Notes: a model not told the origin generated them from the letters alone. DNA of 64,000 bases from Promicromonospora panici (GCF_900608595.1 NZ_UWYY01000002.1:124001-188000), one strand, 5' to 3'; counted from the first letter of the stretch, positions 8,303-17,481 are shown. Made by a program: numbers and translations.

Positions 8303-9502
8303 TCAGGTGAGGGTCGAGGCCGGGATCTTGTACGCCGCGAAGGCCTCCGCGACCTGGGCCTCGGTCAGGCCGTAGCGGGCCAGGGTGTACTCGTGCTGGC
8401 GGTGGCCCGTCCGGTCGACGGCCGCGGCGAGGTTGGCGTCGTCCGTCTCGCCCCAGGCCAGGTCCAAGCGGTCGAAGACGCCGCGCAGCACCGTCTCCGG
8501 GTCCGCGAGCAGGTCGTCGTAGACGACGTCGATCACTGCGTCCTCGGGCAGTTCCGCGCGCAGCCCGAGCGCGCGCTCGACCCCGCCCGCGGAGATGCCC
8601 AGCCACTCCCGACCGATCCGGTCGAGGTCGATGCGGCCGGGCCTGGTGTACATCACGTGCGTCGCCTCGGCCATGGAGCAGCCGGAGGCGACTACGGCCC
8701 CCGGCGCACGGTGCGTCCAGACGAACCGCGCATCCGGGAAGGCGCGCAGGATCTCCGGCATCCGCCACAGGTTCATCGGGTGTTTGAGCACCCATCGGTC
8801 CGGCGCCTCGCCAGCCGCGATGACCTGCAGCGCGCCGCGCAGGAACAGGTAGTCCTCGGTGAGGTCCGCCCGCGCGACGTGGTCGAGGTAGTGCGGTACA
8901 GGCCCCCACGTCGCGTACATCTCGGTGTGGGCGCGGAGCATGAAATCCTCCTCCTCGCCGTCCGCGATCAGCGGATGGAGGTGCGCCCACGCCGGGCTGA
9001 GCTTCGCCACCGTCGCGAACCGCTTGCGGGCCTGCGCGATCAGCCGTTCGCGTTCAGCCGCCGGGCGCGGGAGGCCGAGGTTGGTCATCTCCCACAGCTT
9101 CGGGCCGCGGTGGCCCGGGTGCCGCGCGATCAGGTTGTAGGTCAGCGTGGTCCCGGTACGCGGCAGGCCGACGACGAAAACCGGCGCCGTCACCGGCTCG
9201 TCCCGCACCTCGGGCCGGCTCGCCTGAGCTTCGCGCACGACGACACGGTTGCGCAGCCGGTCCCGGATCTGGTCCTGGGTGCTCGTCCAGCCCATGGCGC
9301 TCAGCTCCGGGTACGCGGCGAGGTCGCTCAGGAGCAGCCGGAGGCCGTCCACCGCGGCGAGGTCGTCGTCGCCGAGCGCCACCCGCCCCCGCTGGACCTC
9401 CTGGAGCAGCCCGTCGAAGACGGCGTCGGGGTCCTTGCGGGTGCGCATACCGGGGGCGAGCAGCACGTTGAGGAGTCGGAGCAGGGGCGTGGCCTGGGAC
9501 AT
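8303..9502 (-). CDS. Sulfotransferase family protein
   Basis: About 399 residues. The 5'-phosphosulfate-binding loop of PAPS-dependent sulfotransferases is present as VFVVGLPRTGTTLTYNLIA (near residue 105). The second conserved region is FPDARFVWTHRAPGAVVASG, which matches the 3'-phosphate-binding element. The N-terminal LLRLLNVLLAPGMR segment is usual for actinobacterial members of this family (Sulfotransfer_3). The acceptor substrate cannot be read from sequence. ATG 9502 is preferred; an in-frame extension upstream is Arg/Pro-rich and unlikely. It is divergent from the P450 gene across 170 bp, which hints at a shared small-molecule pathway. Confidence 0.82.
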   Translation of the reverse strand: MSQATPLLRLLNVLLAPGMRTRKDPDAVFDGLLQEVQRGRVALGDDDLAAVDGLRLLLSDLAAYPELSAMGWTSTQDQIRDRLRNRVVVREAQASRPEVRDEPVTAPVFVVGLPRTGTTLTYNLIARHPGHRGPKLWEMTNLGLPRPAAERERLIAQARKRFATVAKLSPAWAHLHPLIADGEEEDFMLRAHTEMYATWGPVPHYLDHVARADLTEDYLFLRGALQVIAAGEAPDRWVLKHPMNLWRMPEILRAFPDARFVWTHRAPGAVVASGCSMAEATHVMYTRPGRIDLDRIGREWLGISAGGVERALGLRAELPEDAVIDVVYDDLLADPETVLRGVFDRLDLAWGETDDANLAAAVDRTGHRQHEYTLARYGLTEAQVAEAFAAYKIPASTLT

Positions 9503-9672
9503 GGCGCACATCCTGCCCATGCCGGCTCCCGGCGACAAGCGGCGGGACGTGGCGCCCCGGATCGTGACCAGGCAGGTTCCGCCGATCCGGAGCGTCCGTC
9601 CATTAGCATCCGGACGAGGGCTCGCACCCGGCGTCGCACGACCCGGCACGAGTCGCCGACGAGAGGGGAACC

Positions 9673-10995
9673 GTGCCTGCACCATCGCCGTCCGACCCCC
9701 GGGTGCGGATACGGGACGTCGCGGAACGCACCCTGCTCGTCGAGACGACGACGGCGGCCGACGCGAGCGCGGTGTACGAGCGGCTGCGGACGCGTTGGGG
9801 CTCGGTCGCCCCGATCGACCTGGAGCCCGGCGTGCCGGCCTGGCTGGTGCTGGGCCACGCCGAGGCCGTGGGCGTGCTGCGCGACGACCGCACCTTCATC
9901 AAGGACCCGTCGATCTGGCGCGGGCACGCGGAGAACCTGCTCGGGCCGCAGTCCGCGCTTCACCTGGTCCTCCCCCGAGCCCCGAAACCCACGCTCGCCG
10001 ACGCCGACGGCGTCAAGCACACCCGGATGCGGCCGCCCGTCGACGACGCGCTGTCGCAGGTCGACGAGGCCCGGGTGGGCGCGATCACGCGCCGGCTGTG
10101 CGGCATGCTCATCGACCGGTTCGAGGACCGCGGCCGGGCAGACCTGGTCGCCGAGTATGCGGCGGTCGTCCCGTTCCTCGTGCTGTCCGAGCTCGACGGG
10201 CTCGAACCGGACCAGGCGCAGCGCCTGCAGGAGATCACCCGGGCGATCTTCGAGTCCGGCGCCTCGGCGCGGGAACGGACCGCCGAGCTGCTGGAGATCG
10301 TCACCGGGCACATCGCCCACAGCAGGAGGCTCGGCACCCAGGACATCGCCGGCGTCCTGGCCGTGCACGACAACTTCGAGAGCGACCTGGAGCGGGCACA
10401 GACGCTGACCGCCATCACCCTCGCGGCCAACGAGTCGCTGCTGGCCTGGGTGGCGCAGACGCTCGCACTGGTCCTGAGCGACCCCCGTTTCTCCCACCGG
10501 GTCTCCGGCGGGCGGCTGCACATCGACGACGCGCTCGACGAGGTGCTGTGGCGCTCGACGACCAATCCCAACCTCATGCCGCGGTTCGCCACCCATGAGG
10601 TGGTGATCGGCGACAAGCTGATCGAACGCGGGGAGGCGGTCATCGTCGGTGTGCACGCGGCCAACCACGACCCGCTGGTCCAGTCGGACGACCCCTGGGA
10701 CACCGTGGGCAACCGCGCCTACCTCTCGTTCGGCGCCGGCCCCCACCGCTGCCCGGCGCCGCGCCTCGGCCGGGTCATCGCGCGGATCGCGGTCGCCGAG
10801 CTGCTGCAGCGCCTGCAGGTCACGCTGGTCGGCGACCCGGACCAGGTCGAGTGGGCGACCAGCCCGTGGATGCGTTTCCCGGCACGGCTGCCGGTGACCT
10901 TCCCGTCCCCGAGCGAACAGCCGCCGCACGGCACCTGGCCCGCGGATCCCGACGACGCCGACGACGGCTACGCCGTCGGGCCGCCCGGGTACTGA
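9673..10995 (+). CDS. Cytochrome P450 with non-canonical ExxR region
   Basis: A 440-residue bacterial P450. The haem loop is SFGAGPHRCPAPRLGR, with the axial Cys at 360. Two hallmark motifs are altered. The I-helix reads LAANESLLAW instead of the usual (A/G)GxxT. The K-helix ExxR is replaced by E290-V-L-W293, followed by R294. The same kind of ExxR loss is known in the CYP157 family of streptomycetes, whose haem loop is also FGAGPHRCPA. Start GTG 9673 follows GAGAGGGG. No ferredoxin or conservon GTPase genes are adjacent. Substrate unknown; folding and haem binding look plausible. Confidence 0.88.
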   Translation: MPAPSPSDPRVRIRDVAERTLLVETTTAADASAVYERLRTRWGSVAPIDLEPGVPAWLVLGHAEAVGVLRDDRTFIKDPSIWRGHAENLLGPQSALHLVLPRAPKPTLADADGVKHTRMRPPVDDALSQVDEARVGAITRRLCGMLIDRFEDRGRADLVAEYAAVVPFLVLSELDGLEPDQAQRLQEITRAIFESGASARERTAELLEIVTGHIAHSRRLGTQDIAGVLAVHDNFESDLERAQTLTAITLAANESLLAWVAQTLALVLSDPRFSHRVSGGRLHIDDALDEVLWRSTTNPNLMPRFATHEVVIGDKLIERGEAVIVGVHAANHDPLVQSDDPWDTVGNRAYLSFGAGPHRCPAPRLGRVIARIAVAELLQRLQVTLVGDPDQVEWATSPWMRFPARLPVTFPSPSEQPPHGTWPADPDDADDGYAVGPPGY

Positions 10996-11003
10996 GCACA
11001 CGA

Positions 11004-12146
11004 TCAGCCATCGGACTCGTCGCGCAGCGCGAGCGTCACCTCCACCTCGTCGGTCTCCCCGCCGCTCACCACGGTGAGCACCACCGGTTCGTCGGCGGTC
11101 CGCTCCCGGACGAAGGCGGTCAGTGACGCGGCGCCGGTGACCGGGTCGTCGCCGATGGCGACGATCACGTCCCCCTCGCCGATGCCCGCGCCCGCGGCCG
11201 GCGACCCGTCCACGACGTCCTCGACCCGCGCGCCGCGGCGGGTGATCCCGTCGGCGGTCGCCGTGCCGTCCGAGAGGGAGACCCCCAGGAACGCGTGCTC
11301 TGCCTCGCCGTCGTCGATGAGCTGGTCGCTGATGTTCCGGGCGAGCGCGGACGGGATGGCGAATCCCAGCCCGATGGACCCCGACTCGCCGACCGACGTC
11401 GTCAGGATCGACGAGTTGATCCCGATCACCTCGCCGGCCGCGTCGAACAGCGGGCCGCCCGAGTTGCCCGGGTTGATCGGCGCGTCCGTCTGGATGGAGT
11501 TGCTGACCACCAGGTCGCCGCCGTACTCCGTCGACGCCGTCACGGGCCGGTCCAGCGCAGAGACGATCCCCGTGGTCGCCGTGCCGGACAGGCCCAGAGG
11601 GCTGCCGACGGCCAGCACGGGGTCGCCCACTCCGACGGCGTCGGAGTCGCCGAGCGTGGCCGGCGACAGGTCGTCCGGCGCGTCCTGGACCCGCACCACG
11701 GCCAGGTCGGTCGTCGCGTCCGCGCCGACCACCTCCCCGTCGAGGATGCGCCCGTCGTGGAGCGTCATCTCCACGTCCTGGGCGCCCTCGACCACGTGGT
11801 TGTTGGTCAGCACGTGCCCCTCGTCGTCCAGGACGACGCCGGATCCCCCGGTCCCGCCCTGGGCGCTCCGCGTCTCGATGGACACCACCGAGTCCTCGAC
11901 CGCCCCGGCGACGGCGTTCCAGTCGGTCCCGCCCACGAAGGCGCTCTGGGCAGGCACGATGTCGCTCTGTTCCTGCCCGACGTCGGCCAGCGACGCGGCG
12001 CCGGGGTCGTCGTCGATCAGGCTGACGGCGCCTGCCGCCGCCGCCGCGGACAGGATTGCGGCGATCGCCGCCACGCTCACCATCGGCAACCACGGCGTGC
12101 TTCCCGCGGTGGTTCGCGCAGTGGTTCGGTCCGGTTCGTCGATCAT
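11004..12146 (-). CDS. Membrane-anchored HtrA/PepD-type serine protease with PDZ
   Basis: A 380-residue envelope protease. An N-terminal signal anchor (MVSVAAIAAILSAAAAAGAV) precedes the trypsin-like domain. The catalytic triad is His in VLTNNHVVEGA (near 116), Asp in TTDLAVVRVQ and Ser in NPGNSGGPLF (near 228). A single C-terminal PDZ domain (VVDGSPAAGAGIGEGDVIVAI) follows. These enzymes degrade or refold damaged exported proteins. ATG 12146 is preceded by AGGAGG. It is the last gene of an RR-kinase-ABC operon, 11 bp after the ATPase gene. In mycobacteria MprAB controls a neighbouring protease of this kind, PepD. Confidence 0.88.
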   Translation of the reverse strand: MIDEPDRTTARTTAGSTPWLPMVSVAAIAAILSAAAAAGAVSLIDDDPGAASLADVGQEQSDIVPAQSAFVGGTDWNAVAGAVEDSVVSIETRSAQGGTGGSGVVLDDEGHVLTNNHVVEGAQDVEMTLHDGRILDGEVVGADATTDLAVVRVQDAPDDLSPATLGDSDAVGVGDPVLAVGSPLGLSGTATTGIVSALDRPVTASTEYGGDLVVSNSIQTDAPINPGNSGGPLFDAAGEVIGINSSILTTSVGESGSIGLGFAIPSALARNISDQLIDDGEAEHAFLGVSLSDGTATADGITRRGARVEDVVDGSPAAGAGIGEGDVIVAIGDDPVTGAASLTAFVRERTADEPVVLTVVSGGETDEVEVTLALRDESDG

Positions 12147-12157
12147 GACGGTCCTCC

Positions 12158-12880
12158 TCAGCCTCGGTCCTGATGGGTGGTCGACACCGCGGGCTTGCGC
12201 GGGCCCCTGGCCCCCTTGACGGTGCCCAGCCGGCCCGCGGTGATCCCGAGCACCTCGTCGGCGACCGCGGTCACCCGGCGCGAGTGGGTGACGACGATGA
12301 CGCACCGGCCCTCGTCGTGCGCGAGGCCCGTCAGGATGCGCAGGATCTCGTCCTCGGTCGCCTGGTCGAGGTTTCCGGTGGGCTCGTCGGCGATGATGAT
12401 GCGCGGATCGTGCGACAGGGCGCGGGCGATCCCGACGCGCTGCTGCTCACCGCCGGACAGCTTGAGCACCGGCCGCCCGGCGGTCTCCCGGTCGATGCCG
12501 ACCCGGGCGAGCAGCTCGTAGGCGTGCTCCTTCTTGTGCTTCACGCGGCTGCCGGAGATGTTCATGGACAGGACGATGTTCTGCACGGCGGTCGCGGTGG
12601 TGAGCAGGTTGAAGCCCTGGAAGATCACGCCGATACGCCTGGCGCGGTACGCGTCCCGGTCGAGGGTCCGCAGGTCCTCGCCGTCGTGCAGGATCTGCCC
12701 GCCGCCCGCAACGTCCAGGCCGGCGATCAGGGACAAGAGGGTCGACTTCCCCGACCCGGACTTCCCGACGACGGTGTAGACCTTGCCCGGCTCGAACGCC
12801 GCGCTGATGCCGCGTAGCACGTCCTTCTTGGCGCCGTCGTACCGGTAGGTCACGCGGTCGAGGGTGAGGGTGCTGGTCAC
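12158..12880 (-). CDS. MacB/LolD-like ABC transporter ATPase
   Basis: A 240-residue ATPase with Walker [20 protein letters not shown]-loop VIFQGFNLL, signature [15 protein letters not shown], Walker [14 protein letters not shown] and switch His in VVTHSRRV. The LSGGEQQR and DEPTGNLD pattern is that of the MacB/LolD/FtsE class, which works with FtsX-like permeases by mechanotransmission. The permease gene lies 3 bp upstream in the same operon. It probably powers export of, or defence against, an envelope-active compound; the substrate is not readable. Confidence 0.92.
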   Translation of the reverse strand: MTSTLTLDRVTYRYDGAKKDVLRGISAAFEPGKVYTVVGKSGSGKSTLLSLIAGLDVAGGGQILHDGEDLRTLDRDAYRARRIGVIFQGFNLLTTATAVQNIVLSMNISGSRVKHKKEHAYELLARVGIDRETAGRPVLKLSGGEQQRVGIARALSHDPRIIIADEPTGNLDQATEDEILRILTGLAHDEGRCVIVVTHSRRVTAVADEVLGITAGRLGTVKGARGPRKPAVSTTHQDRG

Positions 12881-12883
12881 AGG

Positions 12884-14341
12884 TCAGTTCCTCTCGGAGA
12901 GAATCTTGATGGGCTCGTACCGGGTGATCCGGCCCAGGGAGACGAGGCCGGCCAGGGTGGCCAGCCCGAGGGCGACGCCGCCGATCTGCCCGACAGTGCC
13001 CGGGGTCAGGGCGACGGCCAGCGCGGACAGCGGCTCGGCGTCCGGGTCAGCCTGGTTCGCGCCGCCCATCGGGCCCATGCGCATGCCCATGCCGCCCCCG
13101 GAGCCTTGCTCCTCCGCCGCCGCGGTGGCTTCCTCGGCCGCCTGGATCTGGTCCGCCAGGAGCATGTCGGTCACAGGCTGCGCCACGAGCGAGCCGACGC
13201 CGAGCCCGAGCAGCAGGCACGCGGCGGTGACCGCCAGGATCTCGGACCACAGGCCGACGCCCACCGCGGACTTCTTCATGCCCATGGCCCGCAGCACGCC
13301 GATCTCGTACTTGCGCTCCCGGATCGCTATCGAGCTGAGCAGGGCGATGATCACCCCGCCGAACACCAGCACCACGATCATGAAGGTGACCGACACCGAC
13401 TTCAGGCCCTCGACGGGGCCCACTATCGCGTTGTAGGTCGCCGAGTCCGTCGTGACGTCGAAGACGTCGGGCAGCCCCTCGGCCCGCACCTCCTGCGTGA
13501 ACGCCTCCAGCAGGTCCGGGTCCTGGAGGTAGAAGGTGGCGGCGACCTGCATGCCCTGCATCCCGGACACGTAGTTCTCCAGCACCGTGTCGTACGTGGT
13601 GAGGATCTCGTTGCGGCGGTTGGTGAAGGCGTTCTGCTGCGGCGAGGTGCCGTACTCGTCGGTCAGGTCGTCGTAGGTGCCCACCACGGTGACCTCGTAC
13701 TCGATGGGCTCGAGGGAGCCTTCGTCGACGTTCCGCAGCTCGCCGTCCAGGTGGATGGTGTCGCCGACGGCCAGGTCGTTCAGCTCGGCCAGCTCGGTGC
13801 TGACCAGCGCCTCGCCGTCGGCGTCGGGCAGCTCGCCGTCGGCCAGGGCGCGCGAGCCGTCGTCGAACTCCGTGAACTTGTCGCCCTGCAGCGACGCTGT
13901 GAACGACATGGGCTCGGACTCGAACGTCGACCCGCCGCCCCCGCCCATCGTCATCATCCCGCTGCCGCCGCCCAGGTCGGCCGCCACGGGCGTGAGGTCC
14001 TCCGGGACGACGCCCGTCGCGGCGGTGAAGTCGGCGTCGGCCAGGTGCTCGGACTCGCCGAAGGCGAGGTACTGGTCCGCGTCGATGGTCGGCATGGTCA
14101 TCCGGACCATGCCGTCGGTGGACCCCGCCATCGCCTCTTCCCGGACCTTCTCCATGTCCGGGACGAACGTGACCTCGGCGCTGAACCGCTCCTTGTAGTC
14201 GTCGATGATGCTGGTCGCCGTGGAGCTGATCATCAGGGCGATGACGCTCGCCGCGATCACCACCAGGATGATCGCGCCCAGCAGCGCGTTGCGGCCCTTG
14301 TGCCGCCACACGTTCGCCAGCGCGTTGTGCAGGATGTACAT
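12884..14341 (-). CDS. MacB/FtsX-type ABC transporter permease
   Basis: A 485-residue membrane protein. TM1 (NALLGAIILVVIAASVIALM) is followed by a large extracytoplasmic domain of about 280 residues, then three C-terminal TM segments, the FtsX fold. The extracytoplasmic part includes a glycine/methionine-rich stretch (MMTMGGGGGSTF). A second one (GSGGGMGMRMGPMGG) lies in the loop before the last TM. Both look like flexible linkers and are Met-rich, which might suit metal binding but is only a suggestion. The start ATG 14341 gives MYILHNALANVWRHKGRN, typical for this family. It lies 75 bp after the sensor kinase gene. Confidence 0.9.
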   Translation of the reverse strand: MYILHNALANVWRHKGRNALLGAIILVVIAASVIALMISSTATSIIDDYKERFSAEVTFVPDMEKVREEAMAGSTDGMVRMTMPTIDADQYLAFGESEHLADADFTAATGVVPEDLTPVAADLGGGSGMMTMGGGGGSTFESEPMSFTASLQGDKFTEFDDGSRALADGELPDADGEALVSTELAELNDLAVGDTIHLDGELRNVDEGSLEPIEYEVTVVGTYDDLTDEYGTSPQQNAFTNRRNEILTTYDTVLENYVSGMQGMQVAATFYLQDPDLLEAFTQEVRAEGLPDVFDVTTDSATYNAIVGPVEGLKSVSVTFMIVVLVFGGVIIALLSSIAIRERKYEIGVLRAMGMKKSAVGVGLWSEILAVTAACLLLGLGVGSLVAQPVTDMLLADQIQAAEEATAAAEEQGSGGGMGMRMGPMGGANQADPDAEPLSALAVALTPGTVGQIGGVALGLATLAGLVSLGRITRYEPIKILSERN

Positions 14342-14416
14342 CCGTCGTGCCTTCGCTCGGTCGGTTGGGACACGACGAAGCCTGCACACCGCACGTGAGA
14401 CGGGCTTAGGCCTTGG

Positions 14417-15862
14417 TTAAGACCCGGCTGGGAATGTCTCCCGGCGCGGCAGGCGCATCGCGAACGCCGCCCCACCGCCCGGCCGGTTCGCCGCGTGGAC
14501 GGTGCCGCCGTGCAGCTCGGCGGCCTGAGCGACGATCGCGAGGCCGAGACCGGACCCCTGCCGGGCACGTGCGGCGGCACCCCGGAAGAACCTGTCGAAC
14601 ACCCGGGGCAGCTCGTCCGGCGCCAAGCCGGGGCCGCGGTCCAGCACGTCGAGGTGCAGCCCAGCCCCGTCCGCGGCCAGGGTCACCGTCACGGTCCCGC
14701 CCGGGGCGGAGACCTGCACGGCGTTGCGCACCAGATTCGCCATGGCCCGCTCCAGCGTCGCGGGGTGCACGACGGCGGACGCGTCGGGCGGCGTGACCGT
14801 CACCTCCACGACGACGTCCGGGGCGATCCGCCGGGTGCGGGCGACGGCGCGGTCCACCAGGGCGGCCAGGTCCGTGAGCCGGGCGGGCTCGGACCCGGCG
14901 GCGCCACGGGCGAGCTCGACGATCTCGCCGACGGCGTCGGCCAGCGCGGCCACCTGGGTGTCCAGGTCGACGACGAGCTGGCGCCGGTCCTCTGCGGTCA
15001 GGCGCCTGCCGGCGGCAGCTCCCTCGGGCCCGACGCCCGCCGCGGCGCCGCCCGACTCCGCGCGGGCCAGCAGCCCGAGGTCGTTGCGCAGCACGGTCAG
15101 CGGGGTGCGCAGCTCGTGCGCGGCGTTCTCCACCAGCTCGCTCTGGCCGCGCCGCGCGTCGTCCAGCCCCGCGAGCAGGGCGTTCACAGCGCCCGCGAGG
15201 CGGCCGATCTCGTCCCGCCCACCCCCGCCGACGTCGACCCGCTGCCCCACGTCCCGCGTCCGAGCCACCACCTCGGTGGCGGCGACGAGGCGGTCCACCG
15301 GGCGCAGACCGGACCGGGACACCGCCCAGCCGAGCAGGGTCGCCACGACCACGCCGGCCGCCGCCGTCCCGCCCAGCGCCCAGGCCACCCGGTCGAGGGT
15401 GTCGCCCATCGAGGTGAGCGGCTGGAAGATCCACACCTGCGCGTCGCCGTCGCCGGTGCGCGCGGAGAGGACGCGATAGGTGGTCCCGTCGGCGGTGACC
15501 GTGTCCAGCCGGGAGCTGCCGGACACGGGTGCGGGCGGCAGCCAGTCCAGGTTCCGCAGCGAGTCGTTCAGCGGACCGTAGGTGGCGTCGTCTTGGACCG
15601 TCCCGTCCCCCTGGACCACCAGGACGCTCACCGGGTCGCTCTGCACCAGCGAGAAGAGCCGGCGCTGGTACCCCGTGCCCGGCGGTGTCACCGTCGACAG
15701 GTCGGCGATGCTCCCGAGGTTCGCGACGCGCTTCGTGAGCTGCGCGTCCACCTCGTCCAGCATCGAGGCCCTGACCTGGAACCACGCGGCCAAGGACGCC
15801 ACGATGACCGCCGCAGCGACGGCTGCCGCGGCCAGGACGGTCAGGCGCTTCTGCAGGCTCAC
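14417..15862 (-). CDS. Two-component sensor histidine kinase (MprB-like)
   Basis: A 481-residue sensor. TM1 (VLAAAAVAAAVIVASLAAWF) leads into an extracytoplasmic domain, then TM2 (WALGGTAAAGVVVATLLGWA), HAMP, an H-box with VENAAHELRTPLTVLRNDL, and an ATPase domain with NLVRNAVQVSA, DRGPGLAPDELPRVFDRF and GSGLGLAIVAQ. GTG 15862 overlaps the response-regulator stop as GTGA, so the two are translationally coupled. The domain order and linkage to an HtrA protease resemble MprB, which senses envelope stress in mycobacteria; the ABC genes between suggest sensing of a compound that damages the envelope. Confidence 0.9.
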   Translation of the reverse strand: MSLQKRLTVLAAAAVAAAVIVASLAAWFQVRASMLDEVDAQLTKRVANLGSIADLSTVTPPGTGYQRRLFSLVQSDPVSVLVVQGDGTVQDDATYGPLNDSLRNLDWLPPAPVSGSSRLDTVTADGTTYRVLSARTGDGDAQVWIFQPLTSMGDTLDRVAWALGGTAAAGVVVATLLGWAVSRSGLRPVDRLVAATEVVARTRDVGQRVDVGGGGRDEIGRLAGAVNALLAGLDDARRGQSELVENAAHELRTPLTVLRNDLGLLARAESGGAAAGVGPEGAAAGRRLTAEDRRQLVVDLDTQVAALADAVGEIVELARGAAGSEPARLTDLAALVDRAVARTRRIAPDVVVEVTVTPPDASAVVHPATLERAMANLVRNAVQVSAPGGTVTVTLAADGAGLHLDVLDRGPGLAPDELPRVFDRFFRGAAARARQGSGLGLAIVAQAAELHGGTVHAANRPGGGAAFAMRLPRRETFPAGS

Positions 15863-16536
15863 TCGGAGCCCCGCACCAAGTAGCCGACGCCGCGCATCGT
15901 GTGCACCAGCCGCGGCGAGCCGGCCGCCTCCAGCTTGCGGCGCAGGTACCCCACGTACACGTCCAGCGTGTTCGACATGCCGTCCAGGTCCTCGCCCCAC
16001 ACCGAGGAGTAGAGCTGGCTGCGGGTGAGCACCTGGCCGCGGTGCCGCATCAGCGTCTCCAGCAGCGAGAACTCGGTGCGGGTCAGCTCCACCGGCGCGC
16101 CGTCGACGGTGACCTGCCACGCGGCGGGGTCCAGCCGGACCGGACCGGCCTCCAGCACCGGCTCGCCCGGCGGGCCCGCCGTCCGGCGCAGCAGCGCCCG
16201 CAGCCTCGCCAGCAGCTCGTCGTACGCGAAGGGCTTGGCGAGATAGTCGTCGGCCCCCGCGTCGAGCCCGGCCACCGTGTCCTGGACGGCGTCACGCGCC
16301 GTCAGCACGAGCACCGGCGTCCGGTCGCCCTCGGCGCGCAGCGACCGGCACACCCCGAGGCCGTCCAGGCGCGGCATCATCACGTCCAGCACCAGCGCGT
16401 CCGGCCGCGCGGACCGCACGACGTCGAGCGCCTCCCGGCCGTCCGACGCGGTCACCACCGTGTACCCCTCGAACCGCAGCGAGCGTGCGACGGACTGCCG
16501 CAGGGCGGGCTCGTCGTCGACCAGGAGGATCCTCAT
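15859..16536 (-). CDS. OmpR-family response regulator (MprA-like)
   Basis: A 225-residue regulator. The receiver has acidic pair VDDEPALRQS, phospho-Asp in LVLDVMMPRLDGLGV and Lys in DYLAKPFAYDELLARL. The C-terminal winged helix contains VELTRTEFSLLETLMRHRGQVLTRSQL and LDVYVGYLRRKLE (both shown only as landmarks). It is the first gene of the operon, starting at ATG 16536 after a GAGAAT context. It probably binds its own promoter region (16537-16600) and activates the transporter and protease genes, as for MprA; that is inference. Confidence 0.92.
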   Translation of the reverse strand: MRILLVDDEPALRQSVARSLRFEGYTVVTASDGREALDVVRSARPDALVLDVMMPRLDGLGVCRSLRAEGDRTPVLVLTARDAVQDTVAGLDAGADDYLAKPFAYDELLARLRALLRRTAGPPGEPVLEAGPVRLDPAAWQVTVDGAPVELTRTEFSLLETLMRHRGQVLTRSQLYSSVWGEDLDGMSNTLDVYVGYLRRKLEAAGSPRLVHTMRGVGYLVRGSE

Positions 16537-16599
16537 CCCGCGATTCTCCGCACGCCACCTAAGAGAACCGTGAGAACACCCTGCTGGCGCTCCCACGCT

Positions 16600-16668
16600 C
16601 CTTGTTGTGGGCGTGATCGTTGCGACTACGCGCCCGTTTTAGGCGCATCGATCACGCCCACAACAAGG
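16600..16668. repeat. Long stem-loop repeat, family A copy 2
   Basis: Arms 16600-16620 and 16648-16668 form a 21-position stem with only the innermost pair mismatched, around a 27-nt loop (16621-16647). The loop matches the copy at 6801-6827 in 25 of 27 positions, including the block CCCGTTTTAGGCGCA. Stem substitutions against copy 1 occur in both arms and keep pairing. It lies 6 bp after the ATPase stop of the sugar transporter and upstream of the response regulator, so it may terminate the former. Confidence 0.9.
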
Positions 16669-16674
16669 GGTTGG

Positions 16675-17481
16675 TCAGGCGTCCGCGGCGCCCGTCATGA
16701 TCGCTACCGCCTGCGTCATCGTGTGCGTCTGCGGGGTGATCGTCGCCGCGCGCCTGCCGAGTCGCTGGATGTGAATGCGGTCGGCGATCTCGAAGACGTG
16801 CGGCATGTTGTGGCTGATGATGATCACCGGCACGCCCTTGTCCCGCAGGGTGCGCACCAGCTCCAGCACCTGACCCGACTCCCGGACGCCCAGCGCCGCC
16901 GTCGGCTCGTCGAGGACGACCACCTTCGAGCCGAACGCTGCCGCCCGCGCGACGGCGACCGCCTGGCGCTGGCCGCCGGACAGGTTCTCGACCGGGACCG
17001 TGACGTCCTGCAGGGTCGAGATGCCGAGCTCACGAAGCTCGCGGCGGGCGCGATCGCGCATGCCCGAGCGGTCGGTGATGCGCAGCACGGAGCCGAGCAC
17101 GCCCTTGCGCCGCACCTCGCGGCCGAGGAACAGGTTCGCCGCGACGTCGAGCGACGGGGCGACCGCGAGCGTCTGGTACACGGTCTCGATGCCCGCGGCG
17201 CGTGCGTCCTGCGGCCGCTTGAAGTGCACCGGCTCGCCGTCGACGAGCACCTCGCCCCGGTCCGGGATCTCGGCCCCGGTCAGGCACTTGACGAGGGTGG
17301 ACTTCCCGGCGCCGTTGTCGCCGATGATCGCGAGCACCTCGCCTCGGTACAGCTCGAGGTCCACGCCGTCGAGCCCGACGACGTGGCCGTAGGTCTTGAC
17401 GAGCCCACGGGCCTGGAGCACGGGACCGGCGTCCCCTTCTCGGGTGCGGCCGTCCGCCGGGGTGGCGTCGATGGTGGTCAT
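16675..17481 (-). CDS. Sugar ABC importer ATPase, single-domain (FrcA-like)
   Basis: A 268-residue ATPase with Walker A IIGDNGAGKSTLVKCLTG, signature LSGGQRQAVAVARAAAFG and Walker B VVVLDEPTAALG. The DNGAGKST and DEPTAALGV pattern belongs to the RbsA/MglA class, but this protein has only one nucleotide-binding domain. That is the size of FrcA from the fructose importer, not the two-domain RbsA. ATG 17481 overlaps the permease stop as ATGA. It energises the permease encoded just upstream. The sugar identity is not proven. Confidence 0.9.
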   Translation of the reverse strand: MTTIDATPADGRTREGDAGPVLQARGLVKTYGHVVGLDGVDLELYRGEVLAIIGDNGAGKSTLVKCLTGAEIPDRGEVLVDGEPVHFKRPQDARAAGIETVYQTLAVAPSLDVAANLFLGREVRRKGVLGSVLRITDRSGMRDRARRELRELGISTLQDVTVPVENLSGGQRQAVAVARAAAFGSKVVVLDEPTAALGVRESGQVLELVRTLRDKGVPVIIISHNMPHVFEIADRIHIQRLGRRAATITPQTHTMTQAVAIMTGAADA

